From assembly GCF_014251635.1 (NCBI RefSeq), contig NZ_CP059194.1:124001-188000 (forward strand): DNA of 64,000 bases, read 5' to 3'. The position numbers and the translations under genes were made by a program. Each line of letters starts with the position of its first letter. The first letter of the stretch is position 1. Origin of the DNA: Blattabacterium cuenoti (GTDB lineage Bacteria > Bacteroidota > Bacteroidia > Flavobacteriales > Blattabacteriaceae). The notes under the pieces are model-generated. The model was not told the DNA's origin. It searched no databases and saw nothing but the letters and a program-made list of their open reading frames with translations. Of this stretch, positions 26,992-36,575 are shown piece by piece.

Positions 26992-27786
26992 TTAAATGGC
27001 AACATCTCCCTTAATATGAGGAAAAGGATTATAGTTCTTTAATTCAAAGTCTTCAAAACGATATTGAAAAATATCTTTCACAGAAGAATTTATAATCATT
27101 TTAGGAAGTGGTCTTGGGGTTCTTTTCATCTGTAGTTTAACTTGCTCAATATGATTATTATAGATATGAGCATCTCCTATAGTATGAATGAGTTCTTTTT
27201 CTTTTAAATGGAGTATGTTAGCTAACATAGTGAGTAACAAAGCGTAAGAAGCAATATTGAATGGTAATCCAATAAAGATATCTGCACTTCTTTGATATAA
27301 AAGTAACGATAATTTTTTTTTATATACATAAAATTGAAATAATAAATGACAAGGAGGGAGTGCCATACTTTTAATCATCCCTACATTCCAAGAAGAAACA
27401 ATTAAACGTCTAGAATTAGGATTAAATTTTATTTCTTTTATAAGATTAACGATTTGATCTACAAAATGGCCATCGTAGGTTGGCCATTTTCTCCATTGAA
27501 ATCCATATATAGGACCTAATTCTCCATGATTGTCCGCCCACTTGTTCCAAATATTAACTTGATTATTTACTAAAAATTGAATGTTTGTATCACCTTTTAA
27601 AAACCATAATAGTTCATAAATAATAGACCGTATATTTAATTTTTTAGTAGTTAAAAGAGGGAAACCTTTCTTTAAGTCAAATCTCATTTGAGATCCAAAT
27701 AAGCTTATTGTCCCTATGCCAGTTCTATCTTTTCTTTTGATTCCCTTTTTTAATACGTTTTTTAATAAATTTAAATATTGTTTCAT
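26992..27786 (-). CDS. thyA: Thymidylate synthase
   Basis: ThyA methylates dUMP to dTMP with methylene-tetrahydrofolate. The 264-aa protein has the E. coli-type length, the nucleophilic cysteine in [14 protein letters not shown], the substrate-binding [21 protein letters not shown], and the C-terminal [11 protein letters not shown] that closes the active site. The dCMP deaminase that could feed it dUMP is frameshifted in this window. It is divergent from prs by 61 bp. A 10-bp inverted repeat with 8-nt loop (27463-27490) lies in its coding region. Confidence 0.97.
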   Translation of the reverse strand: MKQYLNLLKNVLKKGIKRKDRTGIGTISLFGSQMRFDLKKGFPLLTTKKLNIRSIIYELLWFLKGDTNIQFLVNNQVNIWNKWADNHGELGPIYGFQWRKWPTYDGHFVDQIVNLIKEIKFNPNSRRLIVSSWNVGMIKSMALPPCHLLFQFYVYKKKLSLLLYQRSADIFIGLPFNIASYALLLTMLANILHLKEKELIHTIGDAHIYNNHIEQVKLQMKRTPRPLPKMIINSSVKDIFQYRFEDFELKNYNPFPHIKGDVAI

Positions 27787-27822
27787 GATCCCAATATCTA
27801 TTTTCTTTTTTAATTTAAAGAG

Positions 27823-27830
27823 TATTTTTG
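27823..27830 (+). promoter_or_regulatory. Candidate -7 box for prs
   Basis: TATTTTTG fits the TAnnTTTG consensus and lies 17 bp before the prs ATG, in the spacer divergent from thyA. No convincing TTG box is seen upstream. Confidence 0.3.
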
Positions 27831-27847
27831 CATAAAAAAATATAACT

Positions 27848-28786
27848 ATGAATCAAAAGGTTCTCTTCTTTTCTACAAGAAGTGGGTTAAAACTATCAGA
27901 AAATATAGCTTATTACTATGGAAACTTTCTAGGTAAAGTACGATTCTTAGAATTTAGTGATGGAGAATATACTCCTTGTTTTGAACAATCTGTTCGTGGA
28001 TCTCAAGTATTTTTGATTGGGTCTACTTTTCCTCCAGTAGATAATTTAATGGAATTATTGTTAATGTGCGATGCAGCTCGTAGAGCTTCAGCTTATAACA
28101 TAACACTTGTGATTCCGTATTTCGGATGGGCTAGACAAGATCATAAAGATATACCTAGAACTCCTATTGCCGCTAAACTTATAGCGAATTTGATAGTCGC
28201 TTCAGGAGCGACTAGAGTCATGACTATGGATTTACACGCGGATCAAATTCAAGGATTTTTTGATATACCTGTAGATCATTTGTATGCATCTAGAATATTT
28301 ATTGATTATATTAAAAAATTAAATATAGATCAATTAACAATCGCTTCTCCAGATATGGGAGGGGCTAAAAGAGCTAGAAGTTATGCTGGTTATTTAGGAA
28401 CAGATGTAGTAATCTGTTATAAAGAAAGAAAAAAAGCAAATGAAATAGAATTCATGAATCTTATAGGAAATGTAAAAGAAAAAAATATTATACTTATAGA
28501 TGACATGGTAGATACAGCTGGAACCTTGACGGAAGCGGCTAATTTAATAAAGAAACAAGGAGCTAAAAGTGTACGTGCGATAGCTACTCATCCTGTTTTA
28601 TCAGGAAATTCATATGAAAAAATACATCAGTCAGCAATTGAAGAATTGGCAGTAACAGATACAATTCCTATAAATCAAGTGAATCCAAGTGATAAAATTA
28701 AAATTTTGTCTTGTGCTCCGCTTTTTGCGGAAGTGATGCAATCAGTACATAAAGACGAGTCCATTAGTAATAAATTTATAATATGA
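27848..28786 (+). CDS. prs: Ribose-phosphate pyrophosphokinase (PRPP synthase)
   Basis: Prs makes PRPP, the activated ribose for the purine and pyrimidine routes encoded in this window. The 312-aa protein has [21 protein letters not shown] (substrate flank), the flag-region [21 protein letters not shown], the catalytic [21 protein letters not shown], and the PRPP-binding loop [11 protein letters not shown]. Its stop overlaps the rplY start by 4 bp (ATGA), indicating an operon prs-rplY. Confidence 0.97.
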   Translation: MNQKVLFFSTRSGLKLSENIAYYYGNFLGKVRFLEFSDGEYTPCFEQSVRGSQVFLIGSTFPPVDNLMELLLMCDAARRASAYNITLVIPYFGWARQDHKDIPRTPIAAKLIANLIVASGATRVMTMDLHADQIQGFFDIPVDHLYASRIFIDYIKKLNIDQLTIASPDMGGAKRARSYAGYLGTDVVICYKERKKANEIEFMNLIGNVKEKNIILIDDMVDTAGTLTEAANLIKKQGAKSVRAIATHPVLSGNSYEKIHQSAIEELAVTDTIPINQVNPSDKIKILSCAPLFAEVMQSVHKDESISNKFII

Positions 28787-29400
28787 AATATGTTAATATA
28801 TATGGTTATAAAAGAGATATTGGGAAAAAAGCAGTCCGTTCCATTCGACTTTCTGGAAAAGTTCCGTGTATTTTATATGGAAAAAATACAAATATTCCGT
28901 TTTCTACTTCATTAGAAAGTTTAAAGAAAATAATATATACAACAGAAGTATATGGTATTATTCTTCAGATAGAAGGATATGACCGAAGTATTAACGCGAT
29001 TCGAAAGGAAATACAATTTGATCCTGTTAATGAAAAAATATTACATGTTGATTTTTACAAAATTGATAAATTTAAATCTATTATATTAGAAATTCCTATT
29101 AAATCTTTTGGTAGACCTGTTGGAGTAGAAAAAGGAGGTGAATATCATTTGAATATCAGAAAATTAAAAGTGAAAGCAAATTCACATAATATGCCAGAAC
29201 ATATTAAATTAAATATAAATTCTTTAGATATAGGAGATAGAATAACAATTGAAGATTTATATAATGATAAATATACTATATTGCACCCTTCCCATACATT
29301 GATAGCAAGCGTAAAAAATTCGCGGACAATTATTAAAGGTGCTCAAGAAGAAGAAAATCAAGAAGGAAAAGAAAAAGAAAACAAAAAAGTAAAAAAATAA
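28783..29400 (+). CDS. rplY: 50S ribosomal protein L25 (Ctc/TL5 type)
   Basis: L25 binds 5S rRNA. The 205-aa protein is the long Ctc/TL5 form: an N-terminal L25 barrel (KRDIGKKAVRSIRLSGKVPCILYGK, then IQFDPVNEKILHVDFYKI) plus a C-terminal beta domain (about 95-185, GRPVGVEKGGEYHLNIRKLKVKA). It ends in a charged Glu/Lys tail. It is translationally coupled to prs through ATGA, an arrangement seen widely in bacteria. Confidence 0.95.
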   Translation: MKYVNIYGYKRDIGKKAVRSIRLSGKVPCILYGKNTNIPFSTSLESLKKIIYTTEVYGIILQIEGYDRSINAIRKEIQFDPVNEKILHVDFYKIDKFKSIILEIPIKSFGRPVGVEKGGEYHLNIRKLKVKANSHNMPEHIKLNINSLDIGDRITIEDLYNDKYTILHPSHTLIASVKNSRTIIKGAQEEENQEGKEKENKKVKK

Positions 29401-29408
29401 AATGGATA

Positions 29409-29864
29409 ATGTTTCTAGATTTTTATTTTATGAAAATAGCATTAAAAGAGGCTCATCTTGCTTTTTATAAAAATGAAATTCCTATAGGAGCTGCAATTAC
29501 ATATCAAAATATGGTTATAGCAAAAGCTCATAATTTAACTGAAACTTTATGCGATATTACTGCACATGCAGAAATGTTAGTGATAAACTTAGCATCTAAT
29601 TATTTGAAAAAAAAATACATAAAAAAATGTACTTTATATGTAACCCTAGAACCATGTGTCATGTGTGCTGGAGCTTTATTTTGGTCTCAAATAGGAAGAG
29701 TTGTTTGTGGGGCCTCTAACCCATCAAAAAGAGGATTCTTGTATTATGGGATTAAATTACATCCCAAAACAGAATTTGCATCTGGAATTATGAAAAACCA
29801 GTGCAAGGCTCTTATACAAGAATTCTTTTTTCAAAAAAGGATTCCAAAATATAAAAAAATTTAG
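29409..29864 (+). CDS. tadA: tRNA-specific adenosine deaminase
   Basis: TadA deaminates adenosine 34 of tRNA-Arg(ACG) to inosine. The 151-aa protein has the zinc and proton-shuttle motif HAEMLVI and the cysteine pair PCVMCAGAL, with tRNA-binding N/D residues in KAHNLTETLCDITAHAE. The start at 29409 gives MFLDFYFMKIALKEA, matching the family N-terminus. It follows rplY by 8 bp, and its stop overlaps the convergent dedA gene by 4 bp. Other zinc deaminases (guanine, riboflavin) lack this combination. Confidence 0.93.
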   Translation: MFLDFYFMKIALKEAHLAFYKNEIPIGAAITYQNMVIAKAHNLTETLCDITAHAEMLVINLASNYLKKKYIKKCTLYVTLEPCVMCAGALFWSQIGRVVCGASNPSKRGFLYYGIKLHPKTEFASGIMKNQCKALIQEFFFQKRIPKYKKI

Positions 29865-30514
29865 ATAAATATTTTTTTATTCTTATTTATTTTCATTTTT
29901 AAAAAAACAGGTATAGTTGTAATTAATACAATTAATAAAATAATCCATTCAAGATGATTTTTTAATTCCGGAAAACTTTTATCTAAATAATGGCCCGCTA
30001 ACATGATAGAAAAAGTCCAAGCAAGCGCTCCAAGAATGTTATATATCATAAATTTTTTGAAATCTATGCGAATTGCTCCTGCTATAATAGGAGCAAAAGT
30101 ACGAAACATGGGGAGAAAACGACTCATGATAAGAGCTGTTTTTTTATATTTATTATAAAACAATTTTGCTAAAATTAAATGTTTTTTTTTAAAAAAAAAG
30201 GAATCTTTTCTTTTATATAACAGTTTCCCAGATTTGTACCCTAACCAATATCCCTGTATATTACCAAGAATAGCGACGCCTGCTACGATTAAAATTATCA
30301 CAAAAAAAGGGACATTATAAAAATTTTTGCATAAATCTTCCCCAAAAATTCCAGCAGTAAATAATAAAGAATCTCCAGGCAAGAAAAAACCAATAAAAAA
30401 CCCTGTTTCCGCAAAAACAATAGCTAAAAGAATAAATAAAGCTGTATTTCCGAAATATAAAAATATCCATCTAGGATTAAACAAATGCTGAAAAAAATCC
30501 CAAATATCTGGCAT
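29861..30514 (-). CDS. DedA-family inner-membrane protein
   Basis: DedA proteins are polytopic membrane proteins, implicated in lipid carrier recycling and membrane homeostasis. The signature segments VFAETGFFIGFFLPGDSLLFTAG and MSRFLPMFRTFAPIIAGAIRIDFKKF, with the paired acidic and basic residues of the family, are present, and there are about five hydrophobic segments. A longer frame starts at TTG 30541, but the ATG at 30514 (MPDIWDFFQHLFNP, about 217 aa) fits both relatives and a TAACTTTG box that would otherwise sit on the start codon. Confidence 0.9.
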   Translation of the reverse strand: MPDIWDFFQHLFNPRWIFLYFGNTALFILLAIVFAETGFFIGFFLPGDSLLFTAGIFGEDLCKNFYNVPFFVIILIVAGVAILGNIQGYWLGYKSGKLLYKRKDSFFFKKKHLILAKLFYNKYKKTALIMSRFLPMFRTFAPIIAGAIRIDFKKFMIYNILGALAWTFSIMLAGHYLDKSFPELKNHLEWIILLIVLITTIPVFLKMKINKNKKIFI

Positions 30515-30538
30515 ATTTACAAATATGATAATGAAAGT

Positions 30539-30546
30539 CAAAGTTA
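30539..30546 (-). promoter_or_regulatory. Candidate -7 box for dedA
   Basis: On the complement the sequence reads TAACTTTG, a match to TAnnTTTG, 24 bp before the ATG at 30514. It overlaps the alternative TTG start at 30541, which argues against that start being used. Confidence 0.35.
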
Positions 30547-30633
30547 AATATTTCCATTTTTTATAAAAACTAAAAAATAAAAATATTTATTTTTATATTT
30601 TTTTCATATTCAAAAAACTAATATATTTTATTT

Positions 30634-30753
30634 ATGGAGTCTTTATTTAAATTTATTAATATTCTAGGATGGATTCCTAATATATTTTTCTTCATAATAG
30701 GTTTAATTTTTATCATTTTTTGGTTGTACAAAATATTTTATTTTATTGATTAA
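30634..30753 (+). CDS. Possible 39-aa single-span membrane protein
   Basis: An ATG-initiated ORF (MESLFKFINILGWIPNIFF...) with a single hydrophobic segment, a WLYKIFYFID end and the stop at 30751-30753. It fills the gap between dedA and aroB. The pattern of a short amphipathic start, a span, and then W-x-x-x-I-F resembles small DUF6341-like proteins of Flavobacteria, but in a shorter form; that resemblance is from memory and weak. The candidate aroB promoter overlaps its end. Function unknown. Confidence 0.4.
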   Translation: MESLFKFINILGWIPNIFFFIIGLIFIIFWLYKIFYFID

Positions 30754-30773
30754 TAAAAAATTGGTTAATTTTG
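30746..30773 (+). promoter_or_regulatory. Candidate Bacteroidetes-type promoter of aroB
   Basis: TTG (30746-30748), 17 bp spacer, then TAATTTTG (30766-30773) fits the TTG/TAnnTTTG consensus. The -7 box is 25 bp before the aroB ATG. It is the only promoter in the window for which both boxes are seen. Confidence 0.45.
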
Positions 30774-30798
30774 TTCAATGAAGATAAATTCATGAATA

Positions 30799-31866
30799 AT
30801 GAAAAAAAGGGGAGAATTTATACACTTTAATGAAGAAGCTTATGATGTCCTTAAAAATTATTTACTTCATCAAGTGGATTCTATAAAAAACATATTCATT
30901 CTAGTAGATAATATTACCTATACACATTGTCTTCCCATTCTTTTTCAGAATATAGATTTTTTGAAAAAATCTAATGTTATTAAAATAAAATCAGGGGAAA
31001 AAGAAAAAAATATTTATACGTGTATTCAAATATGTAAAAATCTAGAAAAATTTAAAGCAACTAGAAAAAGTTTAATTATAAATTTAGGAGGAGGAGTTAT
31101 AACAGATACTGGAGGATTTGTAGCTTCTATATTCAAACGAGGTATTCGTTTTATTAATATCCCTACAACTTTATTAGGAATGGTGGATGCTGCTATAGGA
31201 TATAAAACAGGTGTGAATTTAGATTCTATAAAAAACGAAATAGGATCTTTTTATGTTCCAGAATTTTTAATCATTGATACTCATTTTTTAAAAACACTTC
31301 CGAATAAAGAAATTTTTTCTGGTATGGCAGAAATGTTCAAACATGGATTAATAGCTGATAAAAATTTTTGGACACAAATGAATCAAATACAAACAGATAT
31401 CATTCAGAATAAACAGAATAAAAATGAATGGACGCACTTAATTCATCAATCTATATTGATAAAACAAAAAATTGTAGATCAAGATCCTAAAGAAAAAGGA
31501 TTAAGAAAAATTCTTAATTTTGGACACACTATTGGACATGCTTTAGAAAGTTATTTTATGAATATGAACAAAATGTTACATGGGTTTGCTGTAACTATAG
31601 GAATGATTTATGAATCATGGATTTCCTACAAAATTAATGGTTTATCCATGTCTGATTATAAAGAAATCAGATCTTCGCTTTCTGCATTATGTCCAATATC
31701 AAATCAAATTGATAATTTAGAAATTAATAAATTGTTGCTGATTATGGAACATGATAAAAAAAATGAAAAAAATAAAATTCAATTTTCTTTATTAAAAGAA
31801 ATAGGAGAATGTTCATATAATTGTCAAGTACCATATTCTTTGATCAAAGAGAGTTTTTTGAACTAA
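30799..31866 (+). CDS. aroB: 3-dehydroquinate synthase
   Basis: AroB cyclises DAHP to 3-dehydroquinate, the second shikimate-pathway step toward aromatic amino acids. The 355-aa protein has the NAD-binding GGGVITDTGGFVAS, the substrate segment RFINIPTTLLGMVDAAIGYKTGVN, the zinc-ligand regions GMAEMFKHGLI and NFGHTIGHALES, and HGFAVTIGM. Length is normal. It is upstream of gyrA by 31 bp on the same strand, with no other aro gene in the window. Confidence 0.96.
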   Translation: MKKRGEFIHFNEEAYDVLKNYLLHQVDSIKNIFILVDNITYTHCLPILFQNIDFLKKSNVIKIKSGEKEKNIYTCIQICKNLEKFKATRKSLIINLGGGVITDTGGFVASIFKRGIRFINIPTTLLGMVDAAIGYKTGVNLDSIKNEIGSFYVPEFLIIDTHFLKTLPNKEIFSGMAEMFKHGLIADKNFWTQMNQIQTDIIQNKQNKNEWTHLIHQSILIKQKIVDQDPKEKGLRKILNFGHTIGHALESYFMNMNKMLHGFAVTIGMIYESWISYKINGLSMSDYKEIRSSLSALCPISNQIDNLEINKLLLIMEHDKKNEKNKIQFSLLKEIGECSYNCQVPYSLIKESFLN

Positions 31867-31897
31867 GTGTTTTTAATAATTAATATTTTCAAAAAAA

Positions 31898-34363
31898 ATG
31901 AATGAAAGTGAAGGAGAGAAATTGATTTCTATTAATATTGAAGATGAAATGAAATCATCTTATATAGATTATTCTATGTCTGTTATTGTATCCAGAGCTC
32001 TTCCCGATGTTAGAGATGGATTAAAACCTGTACATAGAAGAGTTCTTTATGGAATGTATCAGTTAGGAATTCTTTCTAACAGTTCTTATAAAAAATCCGC
32101 TCGTATTGTGGGAGAAGTCTTAGGAAAATATCATCCACATGGAGATGTTTCCGTTTATGAGACGATGGTTCGTCTGACTCAAAAATGGACATTACGTTAT
32201 CCATTAATAGATGGACAGGGTAATTTTGGATCATTAGATGCAGATCCTCCGGCAGCCATGCGTTATACAGAAGTAAAAATGAAAAAAATATCTGAAGAAA
32301 TGTTGTTGGATATTAAAAAAGAAACTGTGGATATGCAATTAAATTTTGATGATTCTTTGGAAGAACCTACAGTTTTACCTACACGAATTCCAAACCTTTT
32401 GATAAATGGATCTTCTGGTATTGCAGTTGGAATGGCTACTAATATCCCTCCTCACAATTTAAAAGAAACTATAAATGCTATTTGCGCTTATATAGAAAAT
32501 AACGATATATCTATAGAACAGATCATGAAATATATTAAAGCTCCTGATTTTCCTACAGGTGGAATTATTTACGGATATGATGGAGTTAAAAATGCTTTTT
32601 TTACCGGAAAAGGACGTATTATTTTACGCGCAAAAGTACATTTCGAAGAAATTCATGGGAGACAATGTATTATTGTAGATGAGATCCCTTATCAAGTCAA
32701 CAAAGCTGAGATGATCGCTAGAACAGTGGAACTTATGAAAGAGGGTAGAATGGAAGGTATTTATCAAATTCGGGATGAATCAGATAGAAATGGATTACGT
32801 ATTGTCTACATTTTAAAACAAAATACAAATTCTAATATATTATTGAATAAATTGTTTCAATTAACTTCTTTACAAACTTATTTTAATATAAATAATATAG
32901 CTCTCGTTAATGGAAAACCTGTTCAATTAAATATAAAAAGTCTTATTCAACATTTTGTTGATCATAGACATAATGTTATTATTCGCCGTACTAAATACGA
33001 GCTCAATAAGTGTAAAAATCGTGTTCATATTTTGTTAGGTTTTTTGAAAATATTAGATGATTTAGATATCATGATTCAATTAATTCAAAACTCTAAAAAT
33101 CATTATGATGCCTGTGATAGATTGATTCAAAAATTTAAAATATCAAAAAATCAATCTCAATCCATTTTAGAGATGAAATTACAAAGCCTTACATCTTTAG
33201 AAATCAATAAACTTAAAAAAGAATATAACGAACTTATTAAAAAAATAGAATTTTTTAAAAATGTTTTGGAAAAGCATTCCACAAGAACTAAAATTATTCA
33301 AGAAGAACTTTTAAATATCAAAAAAAAATATCAAGATACACGTCGTACTCAAATTGATTATTCAGGAGATAAGGTGAACATAGAAGACCTAATTGAAAAC
33401 AAACAGGTCGTTCTTACTATTTCCCATGCCGGTTATATTAAAAGAACATCTTTATCAGAATACAAACGTCAAGGAAGAGGAGGGGTGGGAAACAGAGGGG
33501 CTACTGCTAGAGAATCGGACTTTTTCAAACATTTACTTGTAGCAACCAATCATCAATATCTACTTTTTTTTACAGAAAAAGGAAAATGTTTTTGGCTTAG
33601 AGTATATGAAATTCCAGAAGGGTCTAAAATTTCTAAAGGGAGAGCGATACAAAATATTATTCATCTTCAACAAGATGATAAAGTTAATGCTTATATCTTA
33701 ACGGAAGATCTTACTAATAAAAAGTATGTAAAAGATTATTATGTTATGATGATTACGCAAAAAGGTATTATTAAAAAAACATCTTTAGAAAATTATTCTC
33801 GTCCTAGAAAAGATGGGATCAATGCGATTGTTATTCGTAAAGGAGATTCTTTGTTGGAAGCGATTTTAACTAAGGGAGACAGCCATGTTTTTATTGCTGT
33901 AAAAAGTGGAAGAATTATTCGTTTTTCAGAGAATCAAGTTCGTTCTACTGGAAGAAATTCTTCCGGAGTCATAGGAATTAATACAAATAATCAAGATTTG
34001 GTTATTGGAATGATATGTGTAGATGTAGAAGGAAAAGAAAAAGGACATTTATTAGTTGTTTCTGAAAAAGGATTTGGAAAAAGATCCCATATAAAAGATT
34101 ATCGTATTACCAATCGTAGTGGAAAAGGAATTAAAACAATAAATATAACTCAAAAAACAGGGCGTTTAATTTCCATAAAATATGTCACGGATCAAGATGA
34201 TTTGATGATTATTAAAAAATCAGGGATTATTATACGTATTCCTGTATCAGATATAAGAGTTATGGGAAGAACAACTCAAGGGGTCAGATTAATCAATTTA
34301 AAAGAAAACGATTCCATAGCTGATGTGGCAAAAGTATACAAACCTATTATGGGTTTTCATTAA
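31898..34363 (+). CDS. gyrA: DNA gyrase subunit A
   Basis: GyrA cuts and rejoins DNA in the gyrase that introduces negative supercoils. The 821-aa protein has the winged-helix region with catalytic Tyr123 (AAMRYTE), the tower and coiled-coil, and a C-terminal beta-pinwheel starting with the GyrA box region [15 protein letters not shown]; that box separates it from ParC. In the quinolone-resistance region [12 protein letters not shown], Val84 replaces the usual Ser83 and Glu88 replaces Asp87 (E. coli numbering). Its last codons overlap the convergent prc stop by 17 bp. Confidence 0.96.
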   Translation: MNESEGEKLISINIEDEMKSSYIDYSMSVIVSRALPDVRDGLKPVHRRVLYGMYQLGILSNSSYKKSARIVGEVLGKYHPHGDVSVYETMVRLTQKWTLRYPLIDGQGNFGSLDADPPAAMRYTEVKMKKISEEMLLDIKKETVDMQLNFDDSLEEPTVLPTRIPNLLINGSSGIAVGMATNIPPHNLKETINAICAYIENNDISIEQIMKYIKAPDFPTGGIIYGYDGVKNAFFTGKGRIILRAKVHFEEIHGRQCIIVDEIPYQVNKAEMIARTVELMKEGRMEGIYQIRDESDRNGLRIVYILKQNTNSNILLNKLFQLTSLQTYFNINNIALVNGKPVQLNIKSLIQHFVDHRHNVIIRRTKYELNKCKNRVHILLGFLKILDDLDIMIQLIQNSKNHYDACDRLIQKFKISKNQSQSILEMKLQSLTSLEINKLKKEYNELIKKIEFFKNVLEKHSTRTKIIQEELLNIKKKYQDTRRTQIDYSGDKVNIEDLIENKQVVLTISHAGYIKRTSLSEYKRQGRGGVGNRGATARESDFFKHLLVATNHQYLLFFTEKGKCFWLRVYEIPEGSKISKGRAIQNIIHLQQDDKVNAYILTEDLTNKKYVKDYYVMMITQKGIIKKTSLENYSRPRKDGINAIVIRKGDSLLEAILTKGDSHVFIAVKSGRIIRFSENQVRSTGRNSSGVIGINTNNQDLVIGMICVDVEGKEKGHLLVVSEKGFGKRSHIKDYRITNRSGKGIKTINITQKTGRLISIKYVTDQDDLMIIKKSGIIIRIPVSDIRVMGRTTQGVRLINLKENDSIADVAKVYKPIMGFH

Positions 34364-36575
34364 AATCTCGTAATATATTGATACATTCTGCTATATAAAA
34401 ATCTTTCTTCAGATTTTTTTCCCATTTTTTTTGTTCTTCTGACTCTTTTTCTTTTAAAAAAATTTTGTAATGGGGAGGAAAAGCTTGTAATCCATATATA
34501 TTCAAATTTTTTTTTAATTTTTTAAAATTTTCATTTCTTTTTTTTATTTTTAAATTTTCATAAAAAAATTCTTCCCAGTTTAAAGAAAATTGTTTTTTAT
34601 TAAAATTAGAAAAATTTTTTTCTAATGATTGTATTTTTTTATAAATATTGATAAAATTCTTATTTTTTTTCAAACGTTTTATGCTTTTATTTTTAATATT
34701 TTCTAAATATAAATTATTATAATAAAAGTGAAGAGAAGGAATAGGATCTGTATAATCCCATTTTATAGGATTGATTTGATTTTTTTCTATAAATTTTAAA
34801 AATAGACTTTCCGTATTACTTGGAATGACTATATCGGAATTTACTCCTTTTAATTGAGTAGAATCTCCATTCACACGGTAAAATTTATTAATAGTAAATT
34901 TTAAAGCTCCTAATTTTTCATTATAGAAAAAAAATCGATTTAATGGATAAACTGTTTGTACAGTTCCTTTTCCATATGTTTGATAACTTCCAACAATAAT
35001 ACCTCTTTTATAATCGGCTATAGCCGCAGCGAGAATTTCGGAAGCAGAAGCAGATAACTCATTCACAAGAACGACAAGGGGTCCTGTCCACAGAATTTGA
35101 TTTTTATAACTTTTAAGTATCTTTTTTTTTCTGTTAGGCTTTCCTATTTGTACGATAGGAACTTTTCCTAAAAAAAAACTAGCAATTTCTATTACAGTAT
35201 CTAAAGATCCTCCTCCGTTATTTCTGATATCTATCAAAATTCCTTTTATATTTTCTTTTTTGAATTTTTGAATAATTTCTTTCATATCTTTAGTTGCATT
35301 TCTCCCATTTTGATTTTCAGGATTAAAATAAAATTCTGGGAGTCGGATCAAACCATACTTATCTTTATTTTTATCCAATATGACTACACTTTTTGCAAAA
35401 ATTTCTTTCTTTTCAATTATATCCCTAGTAAGAATCACTTCTTCTATAGATCCATTTTTCTTTTGAAGAGTTAGTTTCACTTTGATCCCTTTTTTTCCTC
35501 TTATTAAGCGAATCGAATTTTCTAATAACAGACCTACAATATTTTTAGATTCTGAGTTTATGTTTTTTGCTACTCGTATAATTTTATCTCCTACTTCTAT
35601 TTTTTTGTTTTTCCATGCAGGGCCACCATAAATGAGTTTAACAACGGTAGGATATCCTTTTTCATCTTCTTCTAATTCTATACCAATTCCTCCTGTTTGT
35701 CCAGATACATTAAAATCGAAAATTTCTTTTTCCTTTGGAGAAAAATAATTTGTATGAGGATCATATTGAGAAGTAATAGTATTAACATATATAGAAAACC
35801 AATCGGATTCTTTTTTTATTTTTAATTTTCTGAAATAATCTTGAATATATTCTTCTACTTTTTTTCTTGATTTTTTTTCGTTATTAACGAATGCATTTTT
35901 CCAAATCATTTTTTGGTTTGTGGAAGTCATCATTTTTTGGTTTGTGGAAGTCATCATTTTTTGGTTTGTGGAAGTCATCATTTTTTGGTTTGTGGAAGTC
36001 ATCATTTTTTGGTTTGTGGAAGTCATCATTTTTTGGTTTGTGGAAGTAATGATCTCTAATAAAGTTAAATATTTTAAATATTTTCTCCATTTTTCAATCC
36101 ATTCTTGTTTATTATTTGGATAAAAAGAATTTTGTTCTCTAAATATGTACATTTCTTTTTGATTGAAATCAAAAGATGTTTTTAATATTTTATAACATAT
36201 AGATTCCACTTCTTTTACTCTTAGTAAAAAACGTTTCATGATAATATTAAAAAAAGTAGGATCTCCATGAATCCAAAAATCGTCTATTTTTTCTTTATAT
36301 AAAGAAAGATCTTCCACATCTTTTTGTAGAAAAAAACGTTTTTGATTATCTAATTTTTCAAAAAATTTATGATATACTTTTTGTGAAAAATCATTATTTA
36401 TACAAATAGGATTTGTGTGTAAAAAGTAAAGTGTTTTATATATTGTTTTGAGTACTATACGGTATTTTTCCTGTTCTCCTTCTCCTAATGGGGAACAGAA
36501 ACTTAATGAAAAAATGATAAAAAAACCAATTATTATGTACTTAATATCATTCAGTTTTTTTATTTTGAAGTTCAC
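34347..36575 (-). CDS. prc: Carboxy-terminal processing protease (Prc/Tsp family, S41)
   Basis: A periplasmic S41 protease of 742 aa. A basic N-terminus and hydrophobic segment (about 12-27) end in SLSFC, a possible but atypical lipoprotein site. Order: an N-terminal helical domain (about 30-250), PDZ domain ([30 protein letters not shown], about 270-360), then the protease with [14 protein letters not shown] and the Ser/Lys dyad in [11 protein letters not shown] and [14 protein letters not shown]. Within the N-terminal domain lie six tandem 8-residue units (TSTNQKMM) encoded by a 24-bp minisatellite. It is longer than E. coli Prc (682 aa), partly through that insert. The 5' part is duplicated downstream of surE. 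Confidence 0.93.
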   Translation of the reverse strand: MNFKIKKLNDIKYIIIGFFIIFSLSFCSPLGEGEQEKYRIVLKTIYKTLYFLHTNPICINNDFSQKVYHKFFEKLDNQKRFFLQKDVEDLSLYKEKIDDFWIHGDPTFFNIIMKRFLLRVKEVESICYKILKTSFDFNQKEMYIFREQNSFYPNNKQEWIEKWRKYLKYLTLLEIITSTNQKMMTSTNQKMMTSTNQKMMTSTNQKMMTSTNQKMMTSTNQKMIWKNAFVNNEKKSRKKVEEYIQDYFRKLKIKKESDWFSIYVNTITSQYDPHTNYFSPKEKEIFDFNVSGQTGGIGIELEEDEKGYPTVVKLIYGGPAWKNKKIEVGDKIIRVAKNINSESKNIVGLLLENSIRLIRGKKGIKVKLTLQKKNGSIEEVILTRDIIEKKEIFAKSVVILDKNKDKYGLIRLPEFYFNPENQNGRNATKDMKEIIQKFKKENIKGILIDIRNNGGGSLDTVIEIASFFLGKVPIVQIGKPNRKKKILKSYKNQILWTGPLVVLVNELSASASEILAAAIADYKRGIIVGSYQTYGKGTVQTVYPLNRFFFYNEKLGALKFTINKFYRVNGDSTQLKGVNSDIVIPSNTESLFLKFIEKNQINPIKWDYTDPIPSLHFYYNNLYLENIKNKSIKRLKKNKNFINIYKKIQSLEKNFSNFNKKQFSLNWEEFFYENLKIKKRNENFKKLKKNLNIYGLQAFPPHYKIFLKEKESEEQKKWEKNLKKDFYIAECINILRDFNENP
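35905..36048. repeat. 24-bp minisatellite, 6 tandem units, inside prc
   Basis: Six head-to-tail copies of a 24-bp unit (ATCATTTTTTGGTTTGTGGA plus AGTC on the plus strand), identical apart from the last base of the final unit. The period is a multiple of three, so the prc frame is kept and each unit adds eight residues. There are no spacers, which excludes a CRISPR array. Confidence 0.97.

Noticed and set aside
27463-27490. Regulatory hairpin in thyA
   Set aside because: A 10-bp inverted repeat with 8-nt loop exists, but it is shorter and looser than the fbp and rnpA repeats and could be chance.
35905-36048. CRISPR array
   Set aside because: The 24-bp units are directly adjacent with no spacers and lie in frame in prc; no cas genes are near. 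It is a minisatellite.
35920-36123. Plus-strand ORF with EVIIFWFV repeats
   Set aside because: It is the antisense reading of the minisatellite inside prc, repetitive only because the DNA is.
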